From assembly GCF_036227605.1 (NCBI RefSeq), contig NZ_CP109487.1, forward strand, positions 1,736,001-1,800,000: a DNA stretch of 64,000 nucleotides. The letters are read 5' to 3'. Numbering within the stretch: the first letter of the stretch is position 1; every line of letters starts with the position of its first letter. Under the pieces are notes generated by a model. It was not told the origin of the DNA. It was given only the letters and a program-made list of their open reading frames with translations, and ran no database searches. Source of the DNA: Streptomyces sp. NBC_01439. GTDB lineage: Bacteria > Actinomycetota > Actinomycetes > Streptomycetales > Streptomycetaceae. Below, piece by piece: positions 43,801-52,492 of this stretch. A program made the position numbers and the translations under genes.

Positions 43801-44061
43801 CGCAGCGCGGTCGCGTACGAGGCGATGAGCTCCGTGCCCGAGCAGTGGATCCCCTTCGTCACGCTCCCGCGCCGGCGGCGAGCGGGGCTGGACCCGGCGG
43901 CGGAACCGGCGGCGGGCCACCTGCGTGAAGAGGGAAGGGGCCCCCAGCCCGGCGGCTCCCGGCTGACGGGGGCCTACAACCGCGCCCGGGGCCGGGACGG
44001 CCCGGTGGTCGTCCGAAGCACCCCGCGCCACGGCCCGGGGTGCGGAGCTCACATGCGGGAC
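43801..44061 (+). pseudogene. Probable remnant of an unknown Streptomyces gene
   Basis: In one frame this translates to AYEAMSSVPEQWIPFVTLPR and later LREEGRGPQPGGSRLTGAYN and RARGRDGPVVV. From memory, actinobacterial hypothetical proteins have a segment like EEWIPFVPVH, followed by LLREGLDxxP, VPRAGTRV and RTRWxxGRVYxW, which this resembles in order. The linking segments are shortened and the frame lacks a start and both ends. I take it as a decayed gene fragment; I could not test the match. Confidence 0.35.
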
Positions 44062-44427
44062 TCGGGGTGCGGGGCTCGAGACATCGGGAAGCCGCGAGCG
44101 GTCTGGCTTTTGACCACCTCGTGGACACCCCTGACGCCTGATCCGGGTTCCGTACCCGGGCCGGCGCGCACGCGGGCACGGCCGTACGGCACCCGGGCAT
44201 GACGGGGCACGGCGGCGCCACCCGGGCGAACGTCCGGGCGCGCCGCAAGATACCAGCCTTCCGCAGAGTCGCCAGGATGTTTATCCGATGGTGATGTCCT
44301 CCGGCCTCGACGCCGCGCCCGGCACTAGCGTCCCGTGACACCCCGGGAATGCGGGTGCGCTCCGCACTGCATGTGCGGCCCCTCCTGCCCCGCCACCCCC
44401 TCCCGGCCCTTGGAGCGAGGAGGCACA

Positions 44428-45117
44428 GTGCCGTCATTGCGGCGGAGATCCATCAGCAGCTTGTCGTTGGCCACGCGATACACGATCGGAAGCGGCCTGG
44501 TCATCACCGCCCTTGCGCTCACCCTGATCGCACTTCTCATACCTGTGGACAGTTTCGGCAGCCGACCCGCGGCCGCCGTGGCGGGCCCGGCGGGTCCGAC
44601 CGGCGCCGACGACGACGGCGGCGGAACGTTGAGCACGGCCTTCGGGCCATTGACCGCCGCGGACCGTGACTTCATCCGCAAGGTCCGGCTCGCCGGGCTC
44701 TGGGAGTTGCCCGCGGGCCGGCAGGCCCAGCAGCGCGGGTCCCGGCCCGCGATCAAGACGGCCGGGCAGCACCTCATCGACGGCCACACCGAACTGGACC
44801 GGCAGGTCATCCAGGTCGGCCAGGCCCTCGGCGTCGATCTGCCCAACCAGCCCTCCGCACAGCAGCAGGACTGGCTGGGCCAGATGAACCGGGCGCGCGG
44901 CGAGGAATACGAACGACTGTTCGCTCAACTGCTGCGCGCAGCCCACGGAAAGGTGTTCGCCCTGGTGGCCCAGATCCGGGGACAGACCAAGAACTCGATG
45001 GTCCGGGCCCTCGCCTCATCCGCCAACACCACGGTTCTGGACCACATCACGGTCCTCGAAGAGACCGGACTCGTCGACTTCGACGCGCTTTCCAACAATG
45101 TCCAACCGACGAAGTGA
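44428..45117 (+). CDS. DUF4142 membrane-anchored protein
   Basis: A 229-residue protein. One hydrophobic span near residues 20-42 anchors or exports it; the rest is a DUF4142 domain: a helical bundle beginning GPLTAADRDFIRKVRLAGLWELPAG and containing QHLIDGHTELDRQV, the ferritin-like pattern of this family. The family is unassigned in function. GTG is used, with GCGAGGAGG before it. The stop is 9 nt from the DUF1996 gene start, so they form an operon of two exported proteins. Confidence 0.85.
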   Translation: MPSLRRRSISSLSLATRYTIGSGLVITALALTLIALLIPVDSFGSRPAAAVAGPAGPTGADDDGGGTLSTAFGPLTAADRDFIRKVRLAGLWELPAGRQAQQRGSRPAIKTAGQHLIDGHTELDRQVIQVGQALGVDLPNQPSAQQQDWLGQMNRARGEEYERLFAQLLRAAHGKVFALVAQIRGQTKNSMVRALASSANTTVLDHITVLEETGLVDFDALSNNVQPTK

Positions 45118-45126
45118 AGTGATCGC

Positions 45127-46503
45127 ATGAGTAAAAAGGGCCACAAACGCTCACGCTTGTCGAACAAGGTCCTTGGCGTGATATCCGCGCTCGTACTCGG
45201 CGGTGGCGGCGTCGCCGTCGTCGCCGGGAACGCGTCCGCCGGCCAGGACAAGGCGGGGGGGATGACGTCCACCATCGACTGCCCCGACGTGGGAGAGAAG
45301 CTCACCGCGGTCCCCGAACAGGCCAAGCCCGAGGTCGACGCGAACCTCGCCAAGCTGGACGACCAGGTCGCCGACGCCTACAAGCAGCTCGCCGCCGGAA
45401 AGGCCAAGGGCGACGCCGCCCTCCTCGGTGACCTGAAGCAGAAGCGGGACAAGACCATCGCGGGCGTGGCCGACGCGATCGGCCGCGGCGGCCAACGTCC
45501 GAACGACATCCAGGCCTTGGCCGCGTGCACGATGAAGCAGGCGGCCGCCGCGGACGACGGCGCGGCAGCGGCCGCGAGCAAGGGCGAGCAGGGCGCGGCC
45601 GCCCAGGCCGCCGCGCAGAAGGGCGGTCCGGCGAAGAACGACTTCGTCAACATCACCAAGATCAAGCCGAACGTGAAGAACCCCGCGCAGGCCGGAAACG
45701 CCTCGAAGGGCTCCTTCACCTCGCAGTGCGGCCGCAACGAGGACAAGCACTTCAACCCCGACAACGTCATCGTCGCCCCCGGCGTCTCCAACGGCGCCCA
45801 CCACATGCACGACTACGTGGGCAACAAGACCACCGACGCCTTCTCCACGAACAACAGCCTCGCCGCGTCCGGCACCACCTGCAGCAACGGGGACCAGTCC
45901 ACGTACTACTGGCCCGTGCTGCGCTTGCGCGACGGCAAGGTGGAGAAGGACGCCAAGGCGCCCGGCGGCGGCCAGGACGGCAACGTCGGCACCATCCTCC
46001 AGCCGAAGCAGGTGTCGCTCACCTTCAAGGGCAGTCCGGTGGGCAAGGTCACGGCGATGCCCCGCTTCATGCGCGTCATCACCGGTGACGCCAAGGCCTT
46101 CACCAACGGCAACGCCAACGCCAACGCCTCCTGGAGCTGCACGGGATTCGAGAACCGCCAGCTGAAGGACAAGTACCCGGTCTGCCCGAAGGGCAGTGAC
46201 GTGGTGCGCACCTTCAACTTCCAGAGCTGCTTCGACGGCAAGAACGTCGACAGCGCCAACCACCGCACGCACGTGGCCTTCGCGGACAAGAACGGCAAGT
46301 GCCCGAACGGCTTCAAGGCCATGCCGCAGCTGGTGATGCGCCTCACCTACGGGGTGGCCCCGGGTGCCCGGTTCGCCGTGGACAGCTTCCCCGAGCAGCT
46401 CCACAAGCCGGTGACCGACCACGGCGACTTCATCAACGTGATGTCGAACGGCCTGATGAACAAGGCCGTGAACTGCATCAACAACGGGCAGAACTGCCGC
46501 TGA
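45127..46503 (+). CDS. Secreted DUF1996 protein
   Basis: A 458-residue exported protein. The signal peptide ends near NASAGQ (about residue 37). Residues 40-170 are Ala/Lys/Gln-rich with coiled-coil character (KPEVDANLAKLDDQVADAYK). The DUF1996 domain starts about residue 175: SQCGRNEDKHFNPDNVIVAPG, GAHHMHDYVGN, then a final CP-NGFKAMPQLVMRLTY segment. Two histidines in HHMH may be metal ligands or catalytic. Family members are secreted in fungi and Actinobacteria without known activity. It is co-transcribed with the DUF4142 gene and followed by a strong terminator. Confidence 0.88.
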   Translation: MSKKGHKRSRLSNKVLGVISALVLGGGGVAVVAGNASAGQDKAGGMTSTIDCPDVGEKLTAVPEQAKPEVDANLAKLDDQVADAYKQLAAGKAKGDAALLGDLKQKRDKTIAGVADAIGRGGQRPNDIQALAACTMKQAAAADDGAAAAASKGEQGAAAQAAAQKGGPAKNDFVNITKIKPNVKNPAQAGNASKGSFTSQCGRNEDKHFNPDNVIVAPGVSNGAHHMHDYVGNKTTDAFSTNNSLAASGTTCSNGDQSTYYWPVLRLRDGKVEKDAKAPGGGQDGNVGTILQPKQVSLTFKGSPVGKVTAMPRFMRVITGDAKAFTNGNANANASWSCTGFENRQLKDKYPVCPKGSDVVRTFNFQSCFDGKNVDSANHRTHVAFADKNGKCPNGFKAMPQLVMRLTYGVAPGARFAVDSFPEQLHKPVTDHGDFINVMSNGLMNKAVNCINNGQNCR

Positions 46504-46580
46504 CCCCCGCAGCGGCTCCCCTTCCGCTCCCGGGCCGGACGCCCCTCCACTCCCCCAACCCCGGTGTCCGGTCCGGGACA

Positions 46581-46614
46581 GGTGTTGGTCCGAAGCCGAC
46601 TTCGGACCAACACC
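46581..46614 (+). terminator. Terminator after DUF1996 gene
   Basis: A perfect 15-bp inverted repeat, GGTGTTGGTCCGAAG with its inverse around CCGA, about 78 nt after the stop. Confidence 0.75.
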
Positions 46615-46962
46615 GCTCGTATGTGTACGTCGCCGCCGCCGAGTCCCGGCGGCGGCGTACTGCGTTGTAGGGGCGGCCAGGTGGACCGGCCGGCCCGGTG
46701 GCGCACACCGCAGGAAGCGGGCGCGGGGCCCGCCCGGGCGGCGTACCGCACGACCACACGGCCCGGGCCCGCGGCCCGGGCCGGCAGCGCACCACGCCGC
46801 ACCGCACGACGCCGCACGACACAGCACCACGCCGCACTGCAGGCCACGGCCCGCACCGCACCGCAGGCCACGGCCCGGACCGGTGGTGCACCGCAGGACA
46901 CACGGCACACAGCACCACAGCCCCACAGCCCCACCCGGCGGGCCCGCCCCAGGACGTACGCA
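46615..46962. repeat. Low-complexity CAC/GCC-rich intergenic stretch
   Basis: A non-coding stretch between two terminators. It contains a second imperfect hairpin near 46626-46660 (CGCCGCCGCC and GGCGGCGGCG) and repeats of short words such as GCACCGCA, CACGCCGCA and GCAGGCCACGGCCCG (the last twice, near 46840 and 46863). No gene. Confidence 0.6.
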
Positions 46963-47013
46963 CGACACAGCCCGGCCCGGCCCCGTATTACGGGGCCGGG
47001 CCGGGCTGTGTCG
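46963..47013 (-). terminator. Terminator after the PucR-like regulator
   Basis: A perfect 23-bp inverted repeat with loop TATTA, the longest perfect hairpin stem seen here apart from the palindrome at 62504. Its right arm begins 16 nt from the stop of the leftward regulator gene. The left arm starts CGACACAGCCCGGCCCGG. Confidence 0.85.
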
Positions 47014-47028
47014 GGATCTACTTCGGGA

Positions 47029-48360
47029 TCAGAGGCCGTTTACGCGGGCCATCCGTCCGACGACCATGGGGGTGAAGTCTGCTTGGATCACGCGGGCCGC
47101 CCTGCGGCCGACCCGCGAGTGCTGACGCCGGACCTGGGCCATCAGCCGGCGGCTACGCAGGGCCATCTCCAGCTCGAACCGGGTACGGGGGTCCCGCAGG
47201 CCGGTGCCGAAGAGCTTCTCCAGCTGACGCATGCGGTACCGCACGGTCTGCGGGTGGACACTCAGGGCCTTGGCGGCCTCGGGGGCCCCGCCGCCCTCCA
47301 GCCAGGCGAGCAGCGTCACCTCCAGCCGCTCGCTCTGGCGGGGGGTCAGGTCGGCGAGCGGGCGCAGCCAACGGGCTGCCAGCGCGTGGGCCAGGGGCTC
47401 GTCCTGAAGGAGCAGCAGGGTCGAGAGGTGGTCGTCGACGAAGACGGGCCGGACCTCCAGGCCGGGGCGGGCGGGGGTCAGCGCGGCCAGGCGCAGTGCC
47501 CAGCGCAGTGAGGAGGCCGTGTCACGGAGCGGGACGGCGTGGCCCACGGCCGCGAACCGGCCGCGCAGCAGGTTCTCCAGCGGGGCGCGGTTGTCCGGGT
47601 CGGCACTGGGGACGAGCAGGCACGGACGGCCCGCGAACATGCCGACGAGAGCGTGGTCCAGTACCGCCGCGAGCTGCTGGGTCTCGCCGGGCGTGGCGGG
47701 CACGATGGCCCGTACGGCGAGCGGGAGGGGCCAGCCGGCCGCCTCCGCGAGCTCGCTGAGGGACATGTCGGATGCGTCCCTGTCATCAGTGAGGGTCCTG
47801 AACAGGTCATGCCGCGCCCGGTCCATCTCGCGGACGCTGTCGTGCCGCGACTCGTGCCGGCTCGTGTGCCGGGCCTCGCGCAGCCCTTCGTTGCGGACTT
47901 CGCGGAGGCCTTCGCGACGGGCTTCGCGACGGCCCTCGTTGCGGGCCTCGTTGCGGACCTCGCGGAGGCCTTCGCGACGGCCCTCGTGCGTGACCTCGCA
48001 CTCGGCCCTGACCGCGGCCCTGGCTGCGGTCCCGACCTCGACCTTGCTGCCGAACCGGCTCTCGACCTCGATCTGATTCTCGATCTCGTCCTCGCTCTCA
48101 GCATGTACATCGTGCTCGTCCGGTGCTTGTTCCCGGTGCTGATCCTGGTAGCCGAGGACGGTGAGGAGAGCCTCTTCCACCCTCTGCCGGAACAACTCGT
48201 CATCGATGGCATCGTTGTCATCGATAAGTGCGGAAAATTCCGGAATTCCATGCAGAAGCTCCTCCACTATCTCGGCGGCCAGCGAAGGGAGTTCCCTGCG
48301 CAAGACGCGCGTCCACTCGCCACGCGGGCGGGACCAGATGCGGTTCAGAAGTTCACACAT
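47029..48360 (-). CDS. PucR-like helix-turn-helix regulator with Arg/Glu repeat insert
   Basis: A 443-residue regulator. The C-terminal HTH (LEVTLLAWLEGGGAPEAAKALSVHPQTVRYRMRQLEKLFG, about 370-408) is of the PucR/CdaR type. An N-terminal RsbR-like helical segment precedes an unusual insert of about 55 residues (about 122-176) that repeats REGLREVRNE-like units made almost wholly of Arg, Glu, Asn and His. The middle holds a sensory domain without clear family. ATG 48360 has GAGGAAAACG before it. It is divergent from the electron-transfer-like gene set and could regulate it. Confidence 0.82.
   Translation of the reverse strand: MCELLNRIWSRPRGEWTRVLRRELPSLAAEIVEELLHGIPEFSALIDDNDAIDDELFRQRVEEALLTVLGYQDQHREQAPDEHDVHAESEDEIENQIEVESRFGSKVEVGTAARAAVRAECEVTHEGRREGLREVRNEARNEGRREARREGLREVRNEGLREARHTSRHESRHDSVREMDRARHDLFRTLTDDRDASDMSLSELAEAAGWPLPLAVRAIVPATPGETQQLAAVLDHALVGMFAGRPCLLVPSADPDNRAPLENLLRGRFAAVGHAVPLRDTASSLRWALRLAALTPARPGLEVRPVFVDDHLSTLLLLQDEPLAHALAARWLRPLADLTPRQSERLEVTLLAWLEGGGAPEAAKALSVHPQTVRYRMRQLEKLFGTGLRDPRTRFELEMALRSRRLMAQVRRQHSRVGRRAARVIQADFTPMVVGRMARVNGL
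47888..47980 (-). repeat. 33-bp direct repeats inside the regulator gene
   Basis: Two 33-bp copies at 47888-47920 and 47948-47980 (one mismatch, 60-bp period) with shorter partial copies in between. In the protein they code REGLREVRNE twice. Confidence 0.8.
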
Positions 48361-48814
48361 CGTTTTCCTCGTTCGTGCCGGGGTGAGGCTTGTCCAGGGA
48401 AGAGCGACAAGCCCGCCGAGGTTGCTCCCCACGTCAACATCTATGTCTGACGCGAGAGTTGCGGCCCTCGTACTCCCTCCTAGAGAGGTCCGACCACTTA
48501 CGGTCCTGCGACTTTGCCGTCTTTTTGCCGTCGAGGACGCGTAGGTGGCGGGCGGCGCGGTGGCCTGTCGCAACCCCCGCTGGAGGGGAATCTTCCGGGG
48601 TTGTTCGATGCACCGGAGACGCGGTGCGAGAAATTATCACGTTTCGATAAAACCTGTGGAGCTGCTGTGCAGCTCCACGATGCTGCTGCACTCCGGCCCC
48701 AAGTTCCCTCGGCCGGCGCGGAGTTTCACAGCGCTGCCGGGTACGACGACAACGACCCCCGGGTACCGAGCGCCAGGTGGAGTGCTCGGATGCCCAGGCG
48801 CACAGGAGACCTGG
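48361..48814. other. Divergent intergenic region, 454 bp
   Basis: No gene supported. Contains a perfect hairpin GTGGAGCTGC/GCAGCTCCAC (48656-48678, loop TGT) preceded by an AT-rich patch (AAATTATCACGTTTCGATAA near 48630-48650), placed about 140 nt before the next rightward gene. This could be a leader structure or regulator site. Confidence 0.5.
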
Positions 48815-49810
48815 ATGCCCCTGCCCCAGCCTCAAATGCCCAGCTCACACAGGGCCCGCCGCAATCGCCGACATGCTTCGGCTGCGGCTGCGGCCGCCGG
48901 ACGGAGGGCCGTCAGGCGACCCTCCCTCCTCCCCAAGGAAGGCAGGCTGAGTCCCGGCGTGCTCTGCGCCGTCGGCGCGGTCATCACGGCCGTCATCGTG
49001 GCCGCCCGCGCGGGCGCCTTCAGCCAGCTATTCGCCTTCCTCGATTTCGGGGCGGGCGTGCTCTCGCTCGTCTCGCTCACCGCCACCGTCCTCTGGGGGC
49101 TGGCCGCGACCGACCGGGCCGTCCTCGGTTCGGGGCACCGGCTGCTCGCCCAGGGCGCGCACCGCGGCCTCGCCGTGTCAGGGCTCCTCTTCCTCGCCCT
49201 GCACATCTGGATCAAGGTCGCGGGACAGCGGACGACCGCGACTTCCGCGGCCGTGCCGTTCACGGACGCCACCCGGCCCGTACTGGTCGGGCTCGGCAGT
49301 CTGGCCGGATACCTCTTCATTGCGGTGGCCATCTCCGGCGCGGTGCGCAGCGTGTTCAACACCAGGAGCGGCTCGGCGTGGTGGCGGGTCCTGCACTTCG
49401 GCGCCTATCCGGCCTGGGGCGCCTCACTGGTGCACGGCCTGAAGTCGGGCCGCGCGGCCGCCCCCTGGGTCACGTCCGCGTACGCGCTGGCCCTGCTCGG
49501 GATCGTGGGTGTGCTCGTGTTCCGGGTCAGGAGCCGGATGCGCGAAGCGGCCGTCTTCGTGCCGCCCACCCCCCAGCCCGTGGCGGAGGCGCCCGTCCGG
49601 GGCGGCGTGCCCCGACAGAGGCGCGGCTCGCGTCCTGCAGCGGCAGCCGTGACCGCGAACCAGGCCCAGCCGCCCCGGCCCGAGCGACCGGCCCTCAATG
49701 ACCGACCGCCCCTGAGCAACGAACCCCCGCGCACCGCCGTCTACGCTCCGAGCCGGGCCCGGGCAGCTGCGGATGCCGAGACGCTCATCAGCCGGGACCA
49801 GTGGCTGTGA
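48815..49810 (+). CDS. Cytochrome b / ferric-reductase-like membrane protein
   Basis: A 331-residue membrane protein. Six hydrophobic spans lie between about residues 45 and 260. Histidines in GLLFLALHIWIKV and in LHFGAYPAWGASLVHGL fall inside spans in the spacing expected for heme b ligands in ferric-reductase-like domains. The C-terminal 75 residues are a Pro/Arg-rich cytoplasmic tail. The ATG is fixed by CAGGAG six or seven bases upstream. Its stop overlaps the next gene (GTGA). I infer electron transfer across the membrane from the flavoprotein coded next. Confidence 0.78.
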   Translation: MPLPQPQMPSSHRARRNRRHASAAAAAAGRRAVRRPSLLPKEGRLSPGVLCAVGAVITAVIVAARAGAFSQLFAFLDFGAGVLSLVSLTATVLWGLAATDRAVLGSGHRLLAQGAHRGLAVSGLLFLALHIWIKVAGQRTTATSAAVPFTDATRPVLVGLGSLAGYLFIAVAISGAVRSVFNTRSGSAWWRVLHFGAYPAWGASLVHGLKSGRAAAPWVTSAYALALLGIVGVLVFRVRSRMREAAVFVPPTPQPVAEAPVRGGVPRQRRGSRPAAAAVTANQAQPPRPERPALNDRPPLSNEPPRTAVYAPSRARAAADAETLISRDQWL

Positions 49811-51258
49811 GCGGCGAGCCGCGCCCCAGCCTCGGCTGCGTGGGCGCTCCCCGGCTGCTGGCCGGGCTCGACCAGGCCGCGCGGCTCGACCGCGTGGCCC
49901 ATCTGACGACACACGGCCAAATGCCCCGATACCGGCCGGAAGAACTCGTCGACCTCGCCGAGAACATCGACCTCCGCGGTCGCGGCGGCGCGGGCTTCCC
50001 CTTCGCCAAGAAGCTGCGCTCCGTGATGCGGTCGGCCCGCGCCGGGGACGGACAGACCGCCGTCGTCGTCAACGGTAGTGAGGGCGAGCCGAGTTGCCTC
50101 AAAGACACCGCGCTGCTGCTGCACACCCCCCATCTGGTGCTCGACGGGGCCCTGCTGGCCGCCGCCGCGCTGAACTCCGAGGACGTCGTGGTGGGCGTCA
50201 CCCGGAGGGACGTGGAGCAGTCGCTGCGGGAGGCCGTCGCGGAACGCGGCCCGGCAGGACGCCGGGTGCAGGTCACGCTGCTCCCCGAGCGCTTCGTGAC
50301 CGGCGAGAGCACGGCGCACGTGAACGGCCTCAACGGCGGGCCGACGCTGCCGTCCGGCCAGAAGGTGCGCACCAGCGACCGGGGCCTGAACGGCGTGCCC
50401 ACCCTGTTCTCCAACACCGAGACCTTCGCCCAGCTGGCCGTCGCCGCCCGGCTCGGCGCGCTGGACTTCCGTGCGACCGGCCTGCCCAGCGAGCCGGGCA
50501 CCATCATGCTGACGGTCGCGGGCAACACGGTCGTCGAGACGCCGAGCGGAGCCGCGCTCTCCTACATCCTGGAACTGTGCGGCACCGATCCGGGCCAGGG
50601 CGTCCTGGTCGGCGGGTTCCACGGCAAATGGCTCACTCCGGCAAACGCGCGAGCGGCCGAGATATCACGCGAGTCCCTCGACCGGCTCGGCGCGCGGCTG
50701 GGGGCGGGGGCGGTGATGCCGCTGCCCATGGACACCTGCCCGGCCGGCGAAGTGGCACGCGTGACCCGTTGGTTGGCCAAGGAGTCGGCCGGCCAGTGCG
50801 GCCCGTGCGTACGCGGGCTGCCCGCCATCGCCGACGTACTGGACGAGGCCATCCGGGGCGGGGGCAAACCCGCCCTGGAGATGCTGGAGCTCCGGATGAA
50901 GGCGGTGCTCAAACGCGGCGCGTGCAGCCATCCGGACGGCACCTCGAACTTCGTCGCCTCGGCGCTCAGGACCTTCCCGGACGAGTTCCGCGACCACGCG
51001 CTCGGCAGCGGCTGCGGCAGACGGGTGCTGGGCGCCCTTCCGCTGTTCGAGGACGACGAGAGCCCGGAGCGGCTCCTGGTCGACTGGACCCTCTGCAGGG
51101 GCCACGGGCTGTGCGTGGACGTCCTGCCCGATGTGGTCCGCCTGGACCTGGACGGCTTCCCCGCGGAGGCGTCCATGGCCGTACCCCGCGCGCAGCGCCA
51201 GAAGGCGCTGCGCGCGGTGCGGCGCTGCCCGGCCCTCGCGCTGCGCATCCAGGACTGA
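49807..51258 (+). CDS. NuoF-like flavo-iron-sulfur protein fused to a [3Fe-4S]-type ferredoxin
   Basis: A 483-residue soluble protein. Residues about 40-330 match the NADH-binding 51-kDa subunit of complex I (NuoF) family: LRGRGGAGFPFAKK for NAD/FMN, VVNGSEGEPSCLKD, and a glycine-rich FMN region. The 4Fe-4S motif SAGQCGPC (about 317-324) lies further on with CSHPDGT. The last 65 residues look like a monocluster ferredoxin: C-RGHGL-C and a distant C in RRCPALAL, i.e. three ligands of the [3Fe-4S] type. NADH would reduce FMN and pass electrons by the cluster chain to the membrane partner. GTG 49807 overlaps the stop of the membrane gene (GTGA); a GTG at 49801 is an alternative. Confidence 0.82.
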   Translation: MSGEPRPSLGCVGAPRLLAGLDQAARLDRVAHLTTHGQMPRYRPEELVDLAENIDLRGRGGAGFPFAKKLRSVMRSARAGDGQTAVVVNGSEGEPSCLKDTALLLHTPHLVLDGALLAAAALNSEDVVVGVTRRDVEQSLREAVAERGPAGRRVQVTLLPERFVTGESTAHVNGLNGGPTLPSGQKVRTSDRGLNGVPTLFSNTETFAQLAVAARLGALDFRATGLPSEPGTIMLTVAGNTVVETPSGAALSYILELCGTDPGQGVLVGGFHGKWLTPANARAAEISRESLDRLGARLGAGAVMPLPMDTCPAGEVARVTRWLAKESAGQCGPCVRGLPAIADVLDEAIRGGGKPALEMLELRMKAVLKRGACSHPDGTSNFVASALRTFPDEFRDHALGSGCGRRVLGALPLFEDDESPERLLVDWTLCRGHGLCVDVLPDVVRLDLDGFPAEASMAVPRAQRQKALRAVRRCPALALRIQD

Positions 51259-51385
51259 ACCAATGCCCCGGGTTCAATGTTGGCGCGATCTGACAAATTC
51301 CCCGGGATATTCGCTTCCACCGCTCCCGGCCCCGTATCAATTACCGGGGGCAAGGAAACGCGGAACCGAACCTGAAGGAGAGATC

Positions 51386-52390
51386 GTGAAGATAAACCGT
51401 CGTGAGATATTCGCCGGGTCAGCGGTCGCGGTACTGATGATGACAACCGCCGCATGCGGAAGCTCCGACAATTACGGGGGAAAGGCACCTGCGGTACAGC
51501 CGGTGGGCGACAGCAAACAGGTCGGAGCCGGCTCCGGCTACGGTGACCCCTACGGAGGCGGTTCGGGCGCGGCCCCGGCGGGTGCGGCCGGCAAGACCGG
51601 CTCGGCCGGACAGCTGAAGGTGAACGAGATCGCGGGCCTGGGCCCCGGGGTCACCGACAGCGAGGGCTTCACGCTCTACCGGTTCGACAAGGACACGCCG
51701 AAGCCGCCCAAGTCCAACTGCGAGGGGGACTGCGCGGCGGCCTGGCCCGCGGTGTCCGCCGATGACGCCTCGGTCAGCGCGGGAATCGACGCGGCGCTCC
51801 TCGGCTCCGTAGCCCGGGCCGACGGCACCAAGCAGCTCACGCTCGCCGGATGGCCGGTGTACCGGTACTCCAAGGACGCTAAGCCGGGCGACTCCTTCGG
51901 CGAGGGGGTCGGCGGCACCTGGCACGTCCTGGGCCCGGGCGGGAAGCCGGCCGGCGCCAGCAAGGGCGAGGGGGCCGGTGCGGAGAAGGAAGAGAAGAAG
52001 GAAGAGAAGCCGGACGCCGCGGCGAAGGGCGGCGAACTCACCGCCGTACAGAACCCCCAGCTCGGAACCCTCGTCGAGGACGGGGAGGGCAAGACGCTCT
52101 ACCGGTTCGACAAGGACAGCGCCTGGCCGATGAAGATCGGCTGCGTGGACGCCTGCACGGACACCTGGAAGCCGGCCAAGCCGGTCGACAAGGACAAGGT
52201 AAACGGAATCGCCCCTGAATTGATTGGAAAGGTGAAGCGGCCCGACGGTAGCGAGCAATTGACGATCGACTGCTGGCCTGTTTACACCTTCACCGGTGAC
52301 AAGGAACCGGGTGACACCACCGGGCACAACAACAAGGGCCTCTGGTTCGCCATCACCGACAAGGGCAAGAAGGCGAAGGTCGTCGGCTAG
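51386..52390 (+). CDS. SCO0930-like lipoprotein with two repeats (PF03640)
   Basis: A 334-residue exported lipoprotein; the lipobox ends TAAC at Cys24. After a Gly/Ala-rich linker come two copies of a secreted repeat domain at about 94-185 and 235-325, both with TLYRFDKD, a C-x3-C pair (C112/C116; C253/C257) and a later W-P-V-Y strand. Between them is a Glu/Lys linker. It carries no heme motif. The GTG follows GAAGGAG. The gene lies 127 nt after the NuoF-like gene, so it may belong to the same functional set as an outer-facing acceptor. Confidence 0.85.
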   Translation: MKINRREIFAGSAVAVLMMTTAACGSSDNYGGKAPAVQPVGDSKQVGAGSGYGDPYGGGSGAAPAGAAGKTGSAGQLKVNEIAGLGPGVTDSEGFTLYRFDKDTPKPPKSNCEGDCAAAWPAVSADDASVSAGIDAALLGSVARADGTKQLTLAGWPVYRYSKDAKPGDSFGEGVGGTWHVLGPGGKPAGASKGEGAGAEKEEKKEEKPDAAAKGGELTAVQNPQLGTLVEDGEGKTLYRFDKDSAWPMKIGCVDACTDTWKPAKPVDKDKVNGIAPELIGKVKRPDGSEQLTIDCWPVYTFTGDKEPGDTTGHNNKGLWFAITDKGKKAKVVG

Positions 52391-52492
52391 CCCCTGTCGG
52401 CGGCCCGCCGATCCGCCCCTGGAACGCGTGGTGCCCGGGTACCTCCCCGCCCGGGCGCCACGGCCCCTCCCCGATCAGCCAGAGAGGTCACC

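Larger units (their letters stand above)
43411..44427. other. Gene-poor kilobase
   Basis: No intact gene is supported in these 1017 bp. Open frames exist on both strands but read as arginine/proline-rich translations of GC-rich DNA. The stretch holds a sigma-gene terminator at its left end, a probable gene remnant in the middle (43801-44061), and the promoter and leader of the DUF4142 gene at the right. Confidence 0.55.

Noticed and set aside
43859..44437. Minus-strand frame of 192 codons in the gene-poor region
   Set aside because: Composition is Arg/Pro/Gly-rich with no recognisable motif and no ribosome site.
46640..46962. CAC/GCC repeats as a CRISPR or small-RNA locus
   Set aside because: The repeats are short, irregular and without uniform spacers; the flanking hairpins are explained as terminators.
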